A DNA stretch of 64,000 nucleotides from Streptomyces sp. SJL17-4 (lineage in GTDB: Bacteria; Actinomycetota; Actinomycetes; Streptomycetales; Streptomycetaceae), in the NCBI RefSeq assembly GCF_036826855.1, contig NZ_CP104578.1:2976001-3040000 (forward strand), read 5' to 3'. This document shows positions 34,586 through 43,631 of the stretch, one piece after another. Each line of letters begins with the position of its first letter. Position 1 is the stretch's first letter. The notes under the pieces were generated by a model that saw only the letters and a program-made list of their open reading frames with translations, was not told the DNA's origin and ran no database searches. Both the position numbers and the translations under genes were made by a program.

Positions 34586-36109
34586 TCAGGCGCCGGTGCC
34601 GACGACGGCCTCGGCGGCCGCGCGGCCACAGACCCGGGCGGCGCCGTGCGTGGCGATGTGCAGGGCCCCGCGGGGCTCCGCCTCGTTGAGGCCCATCTCG
34701 ACCACGACGGTGTCGGGGCGGGCCGCGACCAGGGCGTCCAGGGCCTCGGTCATCCACGCGTGCCGGTGGAGGTCGCGTACGACCGCCACGATCCGGCGCT
34801 CCCCCGCGGCGGCGAGGAGGGCGTCCACGGAGGAGTCCGCGTAGGAGCCGGTCTCCGTGCCGGGCAGCAGCCGCTCCAGCTCGGCGGCGATGCCCCAGGG
34901 AGTCTCGTCGCCGACCGCGAAGTTCGCGACGGGGGTGAAGGAGGCCACGTAGGGAGCGCTGGTCATCGGGGTGTACGGCCGCTCCCCCCGGGTCACCTTC
35001 AGGGCCCGGCGGGCGGCGACGAGTCCGATGTCGGTGCCGGGCGCGGTCCCCTCCTGCACTGCCGCGCCCGACACCGATTCAGCCCCCCTGGCCCGGTGCG
35101 CCTGGGTCCAGGCCGCCAGGGCGCGCACGCGCGCCGCGGCGTCGGCCAGCCGCTCCTCGGGCAGTTCACCGGTCCGTACCGCATGGACGAGCGCGTCGCG
35201 CAGCTGCAGCACGGTGTCCTCGTCGCACAGCCCGCCGCCGACGCAGATGGCGTCGGCGCCCGCGGCGATGGCGAGGACGGATCCACGCTCGATGCCGTAC
35301 GTCGCCGCGACGGCCTGCATCTCCATGCCGTCGGTGACGATCAGCCCCTCGAAGCCCAGCTCCTGGCGCAGCAGACCGGTGAGGATCTGCGGGCTCAGGG
35401 TGGCCGGACGGTGCGGGTCGAGCGCGGAGAGCAGAATATGCGCGCTCATGACCGCTTTGGTACCCGCGGCGACGGCCGCTCGGAAAGGCACCAGCTCACG
35501 GGCGTGCAGTGTGGCGAGGTCCACATCGATCCGGGGCAGCGCGTCGTGGGAGTCCACGTTCGTGTCGCCGTGTCCGGGGAAGTGCTTGGTGCAGGCCGCG
35601 ACCCCGACGCCCTGGAGGCCGTCGACGTACGCCACGGTGTGCCGGGCGACCAGGTCCGGGTCCGGTCCGAAAGACCGCACGCCGATGACCGGGTTCTCGG
35701 CGTTGGAGTTGACGTCGGCGGACGGCGCCCAGTTGAGGTCGACACCGCAGGCCGCGAGCCGGCGGCCGAGCTCACGGGCCACGGCCCGGGTGAGCTCGAC
35801 GTCGTCGACGCTGCCCAGGGCGTAGTTGCCGGGGAACGAGGAGCCCTGCTTGACCTCCAGGCGGGTGACGTCCCCGCCCTCCTCGTCGATGGCGACGAGG
35901 ACGTCGTCCCGCTCGGCCCGCAGCTGCGCGGTGAGCGCGGCGAGCTGCTCGGGGCTGACGATGTTCCGGCCGAACAGGCCGACGGACGACAGGCCCTCGC
36001 CGATGCGGCGGAGCAGCCAGTCGGGCGCCGTGGTGCCGACGAACCCGGGCTGGAGCACCGTGAGCGCGTCACGGGTCAGGGTGTCCGTGCCGTGTACGAG
36101 TGTGGTCAT
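34586..36109 (-). CDS. dasD: GH3 beta-N-acetylglucosaminidase, DasD type
   Basis: The 507-residue intracellular enzyme (no signal peptide) has the GH3 barrel with VAIDEEGGDVTRL at 72-84, the NagZ loop KHFPGHGDT at 175-183 carrying the His acid/base, and the nucleophile Asp in LIVTDGMEM. A second alpha-beta-alpha domain follows from about 345. It should split imported chitobiose to N-acetylglucosamine. It starts nine bases after dasC, at the end of the das operon. The name follows S. coelicolor by position. Confidence 0.88.
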   Translation of the reverse strand: MTTLVHGTDTLTRDALTVLQPGFVGTTAPDWLLRRIGEGLSSVGLFGRNIVSPEQLAALTAQLRAERDDVLVAIDEEGGDVTRLEVKQGSSFPGNYALGSVDDVELTRAVARELGRRLAACGVDLNWAPSADVNSNAENPVIGVRSFGPDPDLVARHTVAYVDGLQGVGVAACTKHFPGHGDTNVDSHDALPRIDVDLATLHARELVPFRAAVAAGTKAVMSAHILLSALDPHRPATLSPQILTGLLRQELGFEGLIVTDGMEMQAVAATYGIERGSVLAIAAGADAICVGGGLCDEDTVLQLRDALVHAVRTGELPEERLADAAARVRALAAWTQAHRARGAESVSGAAVQEGTAPGTDIGLVAARRALKVTRGERPYTPMTSAPYVASFTPVANFAVGDETPWGIAAELERLLPGTETGSYADSSVDALLAAAGERRIVAVVRDLHRHAWMTEALDALVAARPDTVVVEMGLNEAEPRGALHIATHGAARVCGRAAAEAVVGTGA

Positions 36110-36118
36110 GGGGAGCCC

Positions 36119-36985
36119 TTATCCCTTCACCGCGCCGGCGGTCATGCCGCCGACGGCCTTGCGCTGGAGGAAGAGGAAGACGACGAGCACGGGAAGTGCG
36201 AAGAGCGTCGAGGCGGCCATGGTGGCGCCCCAGTCGCTGCCGAACGCGGTCTGGAACTGGGTCAGCCAGAGCGTCAGCGTCTGCGACTCCTTGTCCTTGT
36301 TCAGCATGAGGATCATGGCGAACTCGTTCCAGGCGGTGATGAAGCCGAAGAGCGAGGTCGACATCAGGCCGGGGGCGAGCAGCGGGAAGATCACCTTGCG
36401 GAACGCCTGGCCCCGGGTGCAGCCGTCGATCTGCGCGGCCTCCTCCAGCTCGACCGGGACGGCGGCGATGAAGCCGCGCAGGGTCCAGATCGTGAAGGGG
36501 AGGACCATGACGAAGTAGATGAGCGTGAGCATCGGGATGCTGTTCAGCATGTCGTTCTCACGGGAGATCATGTACATGGCGATGACCATGACCTCCCAGG
36601 GGGCCATCTGCGCCATCATCACGATGAGGACGATGCCCTTGCGCCCCTTGAACTTCATCCGGGCGATCGCGAAGCTCGCGGCCAGCGCCACGAGAAGGGC
36701 GAGCAGCACGGCGCCGATCGTCACCATGAGGCTGTTGGTGACGTACGTCCAGAACAGGTCGACCCCGGTGGCGGTCGAGTAGTTCTCGAGCGTCGGCGTG
36801 AAGACGAAGACGGGGTCCTTCGTCATGATCTCGTGCTGCGGCTTCAGCGAGGACGAGAACATCCAGTACACGGGGAAGACGAACACGACCGCGAGCACGA
36901 GGGCGGTGAGGTTCTTGGCGACCACGCCGACCGTGAGCGGCTTCCTGGTGCGCAGCTTCTGCGGAGTCTCGGTGGTGGCGCTCAC
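36119..36985 (-). CDS. dasC: chitobiose ABC transporter permease DasC
   Basis: The 288-residue MalG-type permease has six spans and the EAA loop VELEEAAQIDGCTRGQAFRK with IFPLLAPGL. It pairs with DasB to import N,N'-diacetylchitobiose captured by DasA. No ATPase gene is present in the cluster, as in other streptomycetes, where the shared MsiK drives it. Its GTG overlaps the dasB stop by four bases. Confidence 0.93.
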   Translation of the reverse strand: MSATTETPQKLRTRKPLTVGVVAKNLTALVLAVVFVFPVYWMFSSSLKPQHEIMTKDPVFVFTPTLENYSTATGVDLFWTYVTNSLMVTIGAVLLALLVALAASFAIARMKFKGRKGIVLIVMMAQMAPWEVMVIAMYMISRENDMLNSIPMLTLIYFVMVLPFTIWTLRGFIAAVPVELEEAAQIDGCTRGQAFRKVIFPLLAPGLMSTSLFGFITAWNEFAMILMLNKDKESQTLTLWLTQFQTAFGSDWGATMAASTLFALPVLVVFLFLQRKAVGGMTAGAVKG

Positions 36986-38004
36986 AGCTCCTCCTCCTGC
37001 TTCAGGATCAGGCGGAAGTAGAAGGACATGACCGCGATGAGCATCACGATCGTCAGGATGGAGATGGCGGCGGCGACACCGTAGTGGAACTGCCCGACGC
37101 CCTCGATGTAGGCGAAGACGGGGAGCGTCTCGGAGCCGCGGTCGGGACCGCCCTGGTTCATGGCGTAGACCTGGGCGAACGCCTTGAAGATCCAGATGAT
37201 CTCCAGGAACGTCGTGATCATGAAGAAGGACTTCAGGTTCGGGAAGACCACGGCCCAGAAGGTGCGCCAGCCGCTGGCGCCGTCCATCTTCGCGGCCTCG
37301 TACAGCTCGGACCCGATGGTGGTCAGGGCGGCGTACATGTTGAGGGCGACGAACGGGATGGAGCCCCAGACCAGCAGGATCATGATGATCACGAGGGTGG
37401 AGAACCCGGTCTCGAACCAGTTGTGCTGCTCGTAGCCGTCGAAGCCCAGGGTGCGCATCAGCCAGTTCACGACGCCGAACTGCTCGTCGAAGAGCCAGCG
37501 GAAGACCGTGACGGAGGCGACGATCGGCATGGCCCAGGCGAACATCAGGGCCAGCGAGAGGACCAGTCGCATCTTCTTGCCCAGGCGGTTGAGCAGCAGG
37601 CCCACGCCCGTGCCGATCGCCATGATGACCGCGACGTTGACCGCCGTGAAGACGACGCTTCGGACGACGACGGTCCAGAAGTCCGGGTCACCCAGGAGTT
37701 CGGTGTAGTTGTCGAAGCCGGTCCAGACGGTCTCGCGGGTGATGAACTCCTTCCGGTTGAGCTCCTGGAAGGAGAGGATCACATTGCGGATCAGCGGGTA
37801 GAGCAGCAGCACCGCCATGGACAGCAGGGCCGGCGCGACGAGCAGATACGGCAGCCACCCGCTGGGCAGGGAACGTCTGCCGCGCGAAGGCTTAAGGACT
37901 TCCTTCGGGCCCGAAGGGGGTGGCGGAGTCTGAGACTTCCCTGCCGCCCTCCCGGGCGCGTCCTGAGGATCGGCGGTCGCCGTCCCCTGGGAGTCCACGG
38001 TCAT
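36982..38004 (-). CDS. dasB: chitobiose ABC transporter permease DasB
   Basis: The 340-residue MalF-type permease has a long N-terminal cytoplasmic segment (about 55 residues, Pro/Lys-rich), six spans and the EAA loop SELYEAAKMDGASGWRTFW followed by FPNLKSFF. GAGGAATAAG precedes the ATG. It is separated from dasA by 167 bases holding a hairpin and repeats, likely a device that makes dasA more abundant than dasBC. Confidence 0.93.
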   Translation of the reverse strand: MTVDSQGTATADPQDAPGRAAGKSQTPPPPSGPKEVLKPSRGRRSLPSGWLPYLLVAPALLSMAVLLLYPLIRNVILSFQELNRKEFITRETVWTGFDNYTELLGDPDFWTVVVRSVVFTAVNVAVIMAIGTGVGLLLNRLGKKMRLVLSLALMFAWAMPIVASVTVFRWLFDEQFGVVNWLMRTLGFDGYEQHNWFETGFSTLVIIMILLVWGSIPFVALNMYAALTTIGSELYEAAKMDGASGWRTFWAVVFPNLKSFFMITTFLEIIWIFKAFAQVYAMNQGGPDRGSETLPVFAYIEGVGQFHYGVAAAISILTIVMLIAVMSFYFRLILKQEEEL

Positions 38005-38091
38005 GGTCTTATTCCTCGCGGTTCTGGGGCTCCCGCGCCCACCGGGGCGCGGCCCGGGGGAGCGGGCCGCTGATCACTCGTGAAGCGCCGA

Positions 38092-38122
38092 TGGTGCGGC
38101 CGGTGCGGGACCGGCCGCACCA
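38092..38122 (-). terminator. attenuating hairpin between dasA and dasB
   Basis: TGGTGCGGCCGGT and ACCGGCCGCACCA form a 13-base stem with loop GCGGG, 50 bases after the dasA stop and 88 before dasB. It should stabilise the dasA message or cut downstream transcription. Confidence 0.75.
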
Positions 38123-38132
38123 CCGGGCTACG

Positions 38133-38180
38133 GATTACTGCTGGTGCTGCTGGTGCTGCTGGTGCTGCTGATTACTGCTG
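38133..38180. repeat. nine-base tandem repeats flanked by a duplicated dasA 3' end
   Basis: GATTACTGCTG, which contains the dasA stop (minus strand), occurs at 38170-38180 and again at 38133-38143. Between the copies are tandem GTGCTGCTG units. The offset is 37 bases. Confidence 0.92.
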
Positions 38181-39467
38181 GTTGATGCGCTCGTTGATGA
38201 CCTTGTCGGCCGCTTCGCCGGCCTTCTTGGCGTCCTCGCCCTTCAGGACCTTGGTCATGAAGTCCTTGATCGGGTTCGGGGCGGTCTCGACGTTCGCCCA
38301 GCCCGGGGTCACCGGGGTGACCTTGCCGGAGGCGGAGGAGGCGGCCATGGCCTCGGCGAAGGAGCCGGCGGCCGGCTTGAACTGCGCGGAGTCGGTGTTC
38401 GGAAGCAGCGCGCCCTCGGTGGCGGCGGCGTACTTCGTCATGTACTCCTTGCCGGCGGCGAGCGCCAGCCACTCCTTCGCGAGGTCCTTGTTCTGGGAGC
38501 GCTCGGCGATGGCGAGGTTCGAGCCACCGAGGAAGACGGAGCCCGGCTTGTCGGCCGTCTTGCCCGGGATCGGGAAGTAACCGAAGTCGGCGGTCTTGCC
38601 GGCCTTCTTCATGGCGTCGATCGCGCCGCCGGCCTCCCAGCCGAGACCGATCCAGGACGCCACGCCCCCCTTGGGGACGATGTCCGTGGACTGCTGCGGG
38701 GTCGCCTCGTCCTTGTCCTTCGGAGCGGTGGAGTAGGACGCCAGCTCCTTGTAGAAGTTCATGGCGTTGACGGCCTCGGGGGAGGACAGGTTGCCCTTCC
38801 ACTTCTCGCCGTCCTTGACCGCGAGGTCGCTGCCCTCGTCCCAGATGAGGCCGGCGAGGACGTACCAGGACTGGCCCGGCAGGTAGATCGCCTGCGACTT
38901 CGGGTCGGACGCCTTGAGCTTCTTCAGACCCTCGATCCACTCGGCGCGGGTCTTGGGCGGGGTGACGCCGGCCTTCTTGAAGGCGGCCTTGTCGTAGACG
39001 ACGACACGGTTGGCGGCGTACCACGGGGCCGAGTAGAGCTTGCCGTCCAGCTCGTTGGAGGCGACCATGCCCTTGTTCCAGGCGTCGTAGCCCAGCGTGG
39101 CCTTGTCACCGGACAGGTCGGCGAGGCCGCCGGTCACGGCGTAGCCCGCGGTCTGCGTGTTGCCGAGCTCCAGGACGTCCGGCGGGGTGTCCTCGGAGAG
39201 CGCGGTGGTGACCTTCTCCTGGATGCCGTTCCAGATCTGCTTCTCGACCTTGACCTTGACGCCCGGGTGCTTGGCCTCGAAGGCCTTGTTCACCTCGGCC
39301 ATCCACGCGTCCGGCGCGGAACCGTCCATGACCCAGACGGTCAGAGTCTTGTCGCCCCCGGCCGACGCCTTGGCGCCGTCCTTGCCCTTGTCACTCTCGG
39401 AACCGCACGCAGCGATAGAGACCATCATGCCTGCGACGCCGATCGCCGCGATGAGCTTGCGCTTCAC
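38172..39467 (-). CDS. dasA: N,N'-diacetylchitobiose-binding lipoprotein DasA
   Basis: The 431-residue family-1 binding protein has a lipobox ending at Cys21 (SIAACGSES), so it is anchored outside the membrane. Typical sugar-binding-protein motifs follow: VNKAFEAKHPGVKVKVE, VLELGNTQTAGYAVTGG, and WIGLGWEAGGAIDAMK. It feeds chitobiose to DasBC. It begins at GTG 39467 after GGAGGG. The promoter carries DasR sites at 39556-39595, so expression rises when glucosamine 6-phosphate builds up. Confidence 0.95.
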   Translation of the reverse strand: MKRKLIAAIGVAGMMVSIAACGSESDKGKDGAKASAGGDKTLTVWVMDGSAPDAWMAEVNKAFEAKHPGVKVKVEKQIWNGIQEKVTTALSEDTPPDVLELGNTQTAGYAVTGGLADLSGDKATLGYDAWNKGMVASNELDGKLYSAPWYAANRVVVYDKAAFKKAGVTPPKTRAEWIEGLKKLKASDPKSQAIYLPGQSWYVLAGLIWDEGSDLAVKDGEKWKGNLSSPEAVNAMNFYKELASYSTAPKDKDEATPQQSTDIVPKGGVASWIGLGWEAGGAIDAMKKAGKTADFGYFPIPGKTADKPGSVFLGGSNLAIAERSQNKDLAKEWLALAAGKEYMTKYAAATEGALLPNTDSAQFKPAAGSFAEAMAASSASGKVTPVTPGWANVETAPNPIKDFMTKVLKGEDAKKAGEAADKVINERINQQ

Positions 39468-39555
39468 GCCACCCTCCTCAGGGATGCCTGCAACCCCTGC
39501 CCACCGCGCGAAGACATACGTCAGGTAGTGCTCGTGGGGCTGGGACCTGGTCTTT

Positions 39556-39571
39556 AATGGTTTAGACCAGT
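39556..39571. promoter_or_regulatory. DasR box (dre) of dasA
   Basis: The complement reads ACTGGTCTAAACCATT, 13 of 16 matching the dre consensus. It lies 89 bases upstream of the dasA start, in the dasA-dasR gap. Confidence 0.9.
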
Positions 39572-39579
39572 ACCCGGAG

Positions 39580-39595
39580 CTTGGCCTAGACCTTT
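39580..39595. promoter_or_regulatory. second, weaker DasR-like element
   Basis: CTTGGCCTAGACCTTT keeps CTAGACC but agrees with the dre consensus at only 11 of 16 bases. It is 24 bases from the strong site, on the dasR side, and may help autoregulation. Confidence 0.55.
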
Positions 39596-39653
39596 AGGGG
39601 TGTCAAGGGTGTATAAGAAGGGCAGTCGCGTCCGTTATCGGACCGACACCTGA

Positions 39654-40517
<864 letters not shown>

Positions 40518-40533
40518 TTCCTTTCGCAGGGCC

Positions 40534-40567
40534 CGAACGGCCGCACCCCACCGGGTGCGGCCGTTCG
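40534..40567 (+). terminator. dasR terminator
   Basis: CGAACGGCCGCACCC and GGGTGCGGCCGTTCG form a perfect 15-base stem with loop CACC. The last seven bases are also the first of the 40-base repeat. Confidence 0.9.
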
Positions 40568-40667
40568 TCGTTTCCGGAGGCCGTACGCGAGACCCCGAGA
40601 CCGTTCGTCGTTTCCGGAGGCCGTACGCGAGACCCCGAGACCGTTCGTCGTTTCCGGAGGCCGTACG
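40561..40667. repeat. 40-base tandem repeat, 2.7 copies
   Basis: Units at 40561-40600 and 40601-40640 are identical; a third copy is exact from 40641 to 40667 and then diverges. Each unit starts with CCGTTCG, the end of the dasR terminator stem. Confidence 0.95.
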
Positions 40668-40931
40668 ACGAGATGACGGCCACCCGGCACCTTCCGCCTG
40701 GCAGGAACGTGACGCCGCCCGGAAACCCCCTGATCAGCGGCGCGCGACGGCCGCACGTACGGACTGGCTCCTAACGGCCACGCACTTGGCGCCAGCCGTT
40801 TTCCGGTGACACGGCACCCCCGGCGGGCCAGTCTTGGACCTGTCGGAGCCGCCCGGAACAGCCCGGGAGCGGCACCGGGGAGACCCGCCCCCGACATTCC
40901 TCGTCCGCATCGCCAGGAAGGCAGTTCCGCC

Positions 40932-41141
40932 ATGCTCAGCAGCGCCCGTTTCGCCGCTTTCGCCCGCGTTCAGATCCGCCCCGTCCTCGCCCTGCTCGTC
41001 CCCGCCGGGGCCGCGCTGACCCTCGTCCTGGCGGCGGAGCCGGCCTCCGCGGGAGCCGCTCCGGTCCTCGCCGACGACGCCCCGGTCGCCGCCACGACGG
41101 CGCAGACCACCGACGGCGACAACGGCTTCTCCTGGGGCTGA
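40932..41141 (+). CDS. small secreted or membrane-anchored protein, possibly the 5' part of a split gene
   Basis: The 69-residue product has a clear signal sequence or anchor (about 15-43, RPVLALLVPAGAALTLVLAA then EPASAGA) and a short tail ending TTDGDNGFSWG. AGGAAGG lies upstream. At its stop the -1 frame continues with GLIVIYLVGIS and then the next ORF, so a one-base change at the GGGG run (41134-41137) would give one 171-residue protein with two membrane segments. See the findings. Confidence 0.6.
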   Translation: MLSSARFAAFARVQIRPVLALLVPAGAALTLVLAAEPASAGAAPVLADDAPVAATTAQTTDGDNGFSWG

Positions 41142-41167
41142 TCGTCATCTACCTCGTCGGCATCTCG

Positions 41168-41446
41168 ATGAGGGCGACGGACGACGACCCCGCCCCGGAC
41201 ACCGACCCCCCACCGGACCCGTCCGCCGCACTCCTCGTCGAGACGCTGCACCGCGTCGCCCGTCCGCAGGACCGCTTCGAGTCCGCACGGGCACTGGTTC
41301 TCGACCGGACGATCCGCCTGGCCCTGTACATCCGGGGCCCCGACGAGATCGAAGCCGTGGGCCACGCGCTCCAGCTCTGCCGGCGCCTCCTCGGCCACTC
41401 CCCCGAGCTCTCCCGCCACCGCATCGCGGACTTCCGGCTGCTCTGA
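41168..41446 (+). CDS. small hypothetical protein, possibly the 3' part of a split gene
   Basis: The 92-residue product begins with an Asp/Pro-rich stretch (DDDPAPDTDPPPDPS) followed by a helical domain (LLVETLHRVARPQDRFESAR and EIEAVGHALQLCRRLLGHS). GC at third positions is very high, so it is coding. No ribosome site precedes ATG 41168, while the same frame upstream encodes a membrane-like GLIVIYLVGIS, supporting fusion with the 40932 ORF. Function unknown. Confidence 0.6.
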   Translation: MRATDDDPAPDTDPPPDPSAALLVETLHRVARPQDRFESARALVLDRTIRLALYIRGPDEIEAVGHALQLCRRLLGHSPELSRHRIADFRLL

Positions 41447-41507
41447 AGCGCCCCACACGCCGCAGTCCCCGACCGCCCTCCCCCGACCGCCCTCCCAAGG
41501 AACCCCC

Positions 41508-42617
41508 ATGCCCAGGGCTCGTCCCAGCGTGTCCGTCGTCATCCCCAACTACAACTACGAGAAGACCCTCCACGCCTGTCTGACCTCGGTCTTCGCCCAG
41601 ACCCACGCCCCGCTCGACGTCATCGTCGTCGACGACGCGAGCACCGACAGGTCCCGGGACATCGCCCGGGAGTTCGACGTCGTCCTGATCGCCAACCCCC
41701 ACAACAGCGGGGTGTCCGCCGCCCGGAACCTCGGGGCCGCCGCCGCCCGCGGCGAGATCCTCTTCTTCCTCGACTCGGACACGGCCCTCCACCCCGAGGC
41801 CCTCGCGAACGCCGCCGACCTGCTCCGGGACGATCCCGGTCTCGGCTGCGTCCACGGGGTGCTCGACCCCGAACCGCTCTTCGACGACGGGCCCGTGGAG
41901 CGCTACCACGCCCTGCACGCCCACTTCTGGCGCCGCCGCGCCGTCGGCGAGGTCCGCACCGCGTTCTTCGCCCTCGGCGCGATCCGCAAGGAGGTCTTCG
42001 AGGCGACCGGGCCGTTCGACGAGAACCTCCGGGACTCGGAGGACGTCGAGTACAGCGGCCGGCTCGTCCGGACCCACCGGATCGTGATGACGGAGGCGAT
42101 CCGCGGCCGGCACGACGACGTCGACCGGCTCGGGGCGATGCTCCGCGAGCAGTACCGGCGTTCGCAGCTGCTCATCGCGGCGCTCGGGCAGCTGCGGGAG
42201 GGCGGTCTCACCGCCAACCGGCCGCTCGGCGTCCTCGCCGCCGCACTCACCCTCCCCACCCTCCTCCTCGCCCTCCCCACTCTCCTCCTCGGTCTGCTCA
42301 CCCCGTGGCTGCTGCTCGTGCCCGCCCTGTGCGCGCTGGTCTTCGCCTGCGCCGATCCGGGCCTGAGCCGCTTCGCGCTGCGGACCCGCGGTGCGGGCTT
42401 CCTCCTCTACTTCACCGCCGTCCACTTCGTGCTGCACCAGGCGATCGTGCTCGGCGCGGCCCGCGGCGCCGTCCGCTGGCTCACCGAGCCGGACTTCGGG
42501 CCCAGCGTGCGCCGCGGTGGGAAGGCCCTCCCGGCGGACCGCGCCCGAGCCACCGCCTCCGCCGCTTCCCCCTCCCCCTCCCCGTCCCCCTCCCCCACCT
42601 CCGCCTCCACCGGATGA
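41508..42617 (+). CDS. family 2 glycosyltransferase (first of two)
   Basis: The 369-residue GT-A enzyme has VSVVIPNYNYEKTLHACL, the nucleotide Asp in VIVVDDAST, the metal DxD in FFLDSDTALHPEA and the acceptor segment FDENLRDSEDVEYSGRL (ED motif). One or two hydrophobic spans lie near 245-275 and 290-330, so it is membrane-bound. It resembles the 47104 enzyme (same PNYNY start, RHDD motif). It starts the coupled cluster; the acceptor is unknown. Low-complexity Ser/Pro repeats end the protein. Confidence 0.88.
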   Translation: MPRARPSVSVVIPNYNYEKTLHACLTSVFAQTHAPLDVIVVDDASTDRSRDIAREFDVVLIANPHNSGVSAARNLGAAAARGEILFFLDSDTALHPEALANAADLLRDDPGLGCVHGVLDPEPLFDDGPVERYHALHAHFWRRRAVGEVRTAFFALGAIRKEVFEATGPFDENLRDSEDVEYSGRLVRTHRIVMTEAIRGRHDDVDRLGAMLREQYRRSQLLIAALGQLREGGLTANRPLGVLAAALTLPTLLLALPTLLLGLLTPWLLLVPALCALVFACADPGLSRFALRTRGAGFLLYFTAVHFVLHQAIVLGAARGAVRWLTEPDFGPSVRRGGKALPADRARATASAASPSPSPSPSPTSASTG

Positions 42618-42660
42618 CCGCCGCCCACCCCCGTACGCCCCTCCCCCCAGGAGTCCGTTC

Positions 42661-43623
42661 ATGGCCACGCCCACGCTCACCGGCCGACAGGCGCCGCCGG
42701 CCCGCCCGCCGGCCTCCCGCCCTCCCAGTCGGCTCGCCGACCTCACCTCCCTCGTCCGGCCCCACCAGTGGACGAAGAACCTGGTCGTCGTCCCCCTCGG
42801 CCTGCTCGGCGCACCCCACCTCGACCGTGCCGCGCTCGGCGGAGCGCTCGCCGCGATCGGTGTCTTCACCCTCGCGTCCGCGCTGATCTACCTGGTCAAC
42901 GACCTCGGCGACCGGGACCGGGACCGCCGCCACCCGGAGAAGCGGCACCGGCCGATCGCCGCCGGCCGGATCGGCGTCGCGACCGCCGTGTCCTTCGCCG
43001 CCGCCCTCGCCGTCCTCCTCGCGGCGACGGTCGGTCTCACGGTGCTCACCGGGACGGCCTCGCTCCTCGACTGGTGGCCGGTCGCCGCGTACGTCGCGCT
43101 GAACGCCGCGTACAGCAAGGGGCTCAAGCACGTCCCGCTCCTCGACGTCTTCATCGTCGCCCTCGGTTTCGTCCTGCGGCTGGCCCAGGGCTGCCTGGCC
43201 TCGGGCAACCCCGTGCCGAGCTGGCTCACCCTCTGTGTCTTCTCCCTCTGTCTGCTGCTGATCCTGGGCAAGCGGCGCCACGAGATGGCGGTCGGCGGGG
43301 TGCTGCACCGGCCCGCGCTGCGCGGCTACACCCTCGGCTTCCTCGACCAGCTGCTCGCCTTCACCGCGGTGCTCACGGCGGTCAGTTACGTCCTCCAGGT
43401 GCAGGGCAGCCCGGTCTTCGGCCCGCACGGGCCGCTGGTCGCGGTGCTCACCGCCCCGTTCGCGCTCTTCGGCCTCGCCCGCTACCTCCAGCTGCTCGTG
43501 GTCGACGCGGGTGGCGGCAATCCCTCGCGGGCGCTGTTCAGCGACCGGATGACCGTCTCCAACGCCCTGCTCTGGTCGGCGCTGCTTGCCGGCGCGTGGC
43601 CGCTGAGCCACCTCGGATCCTGA
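42661..43623 (+). CDS. UbiA-family prenyltransferase, phosphoribosyl-polyprenyl-phosphate synthase-like
   Basis: The 320-residue membrane protein has eight or nine spans and the two Asp-rich prenyl-diphosphate sites: NDLGDRDRDRRHPEKRHRPI near 80-99, and LLDVFIVALGFVLRLAQG. The first, with RHPEKRHRPI, is like decaprenyl-phosphate phosphoribosyltransferases (Rv3806c type) that load 5-phosphoribose onto polyprenyl phosphate. That activity is inferred. ATG 42661 follows CAGGAGTCC. Confidence 0.82.
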   Translation: MATPTLTGRQAPPARPPASRPPSRLADLTSLVRPHQWTKNLVVVPLGLLGAPHLDRAALGGALAAIGVFTLASALIYLVNDLGDRDRDRRHPEKRHRPIAAGRIGVATAVSFAAALAVLLAATVGLTVLTGTASLLDWWPVAAYVALNAAYSKGLKHVPLLDVFIVALGFVLRLAQGCLASGNPVPSWLTLCVFSLCLLLILGKRRHEMAVGGVLHRPALRGYTLGFLDQLLAFTAVLTAVSYVLQVQGSPVFGPHGPLVAVLTAPFALFGLARYLQLLVVDAGGGNPSRALFSDRMTVSNALLWSALLAGAWPLSHLGS

Positions 43624-43631
43624 GGCCGGTC

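Larger units (their letters stand above)
40518..40931. other. 414-base gap with terminator and 40-base repeats after dasR
   Basis: No gene is supported. After the dasR terminator come 40-base tandem repeats, then about 260 bases in which I see no clear promoter or structure before the small secreted ORF at 40932. This is the boundary between the das locus and the envelope-glycan-like cluster. Confidence 0.6.

Noticed and set aside
34499..37021. A plus-strand open frame of 840 codons antisense to dasD, dasC and dasB
   Set aside because: Its translation is low-complexity Gly/Arg/Asp/Glu sequence with no family motif, as expected opposite GC-rich genes that are fully recognisable on the minus strand.
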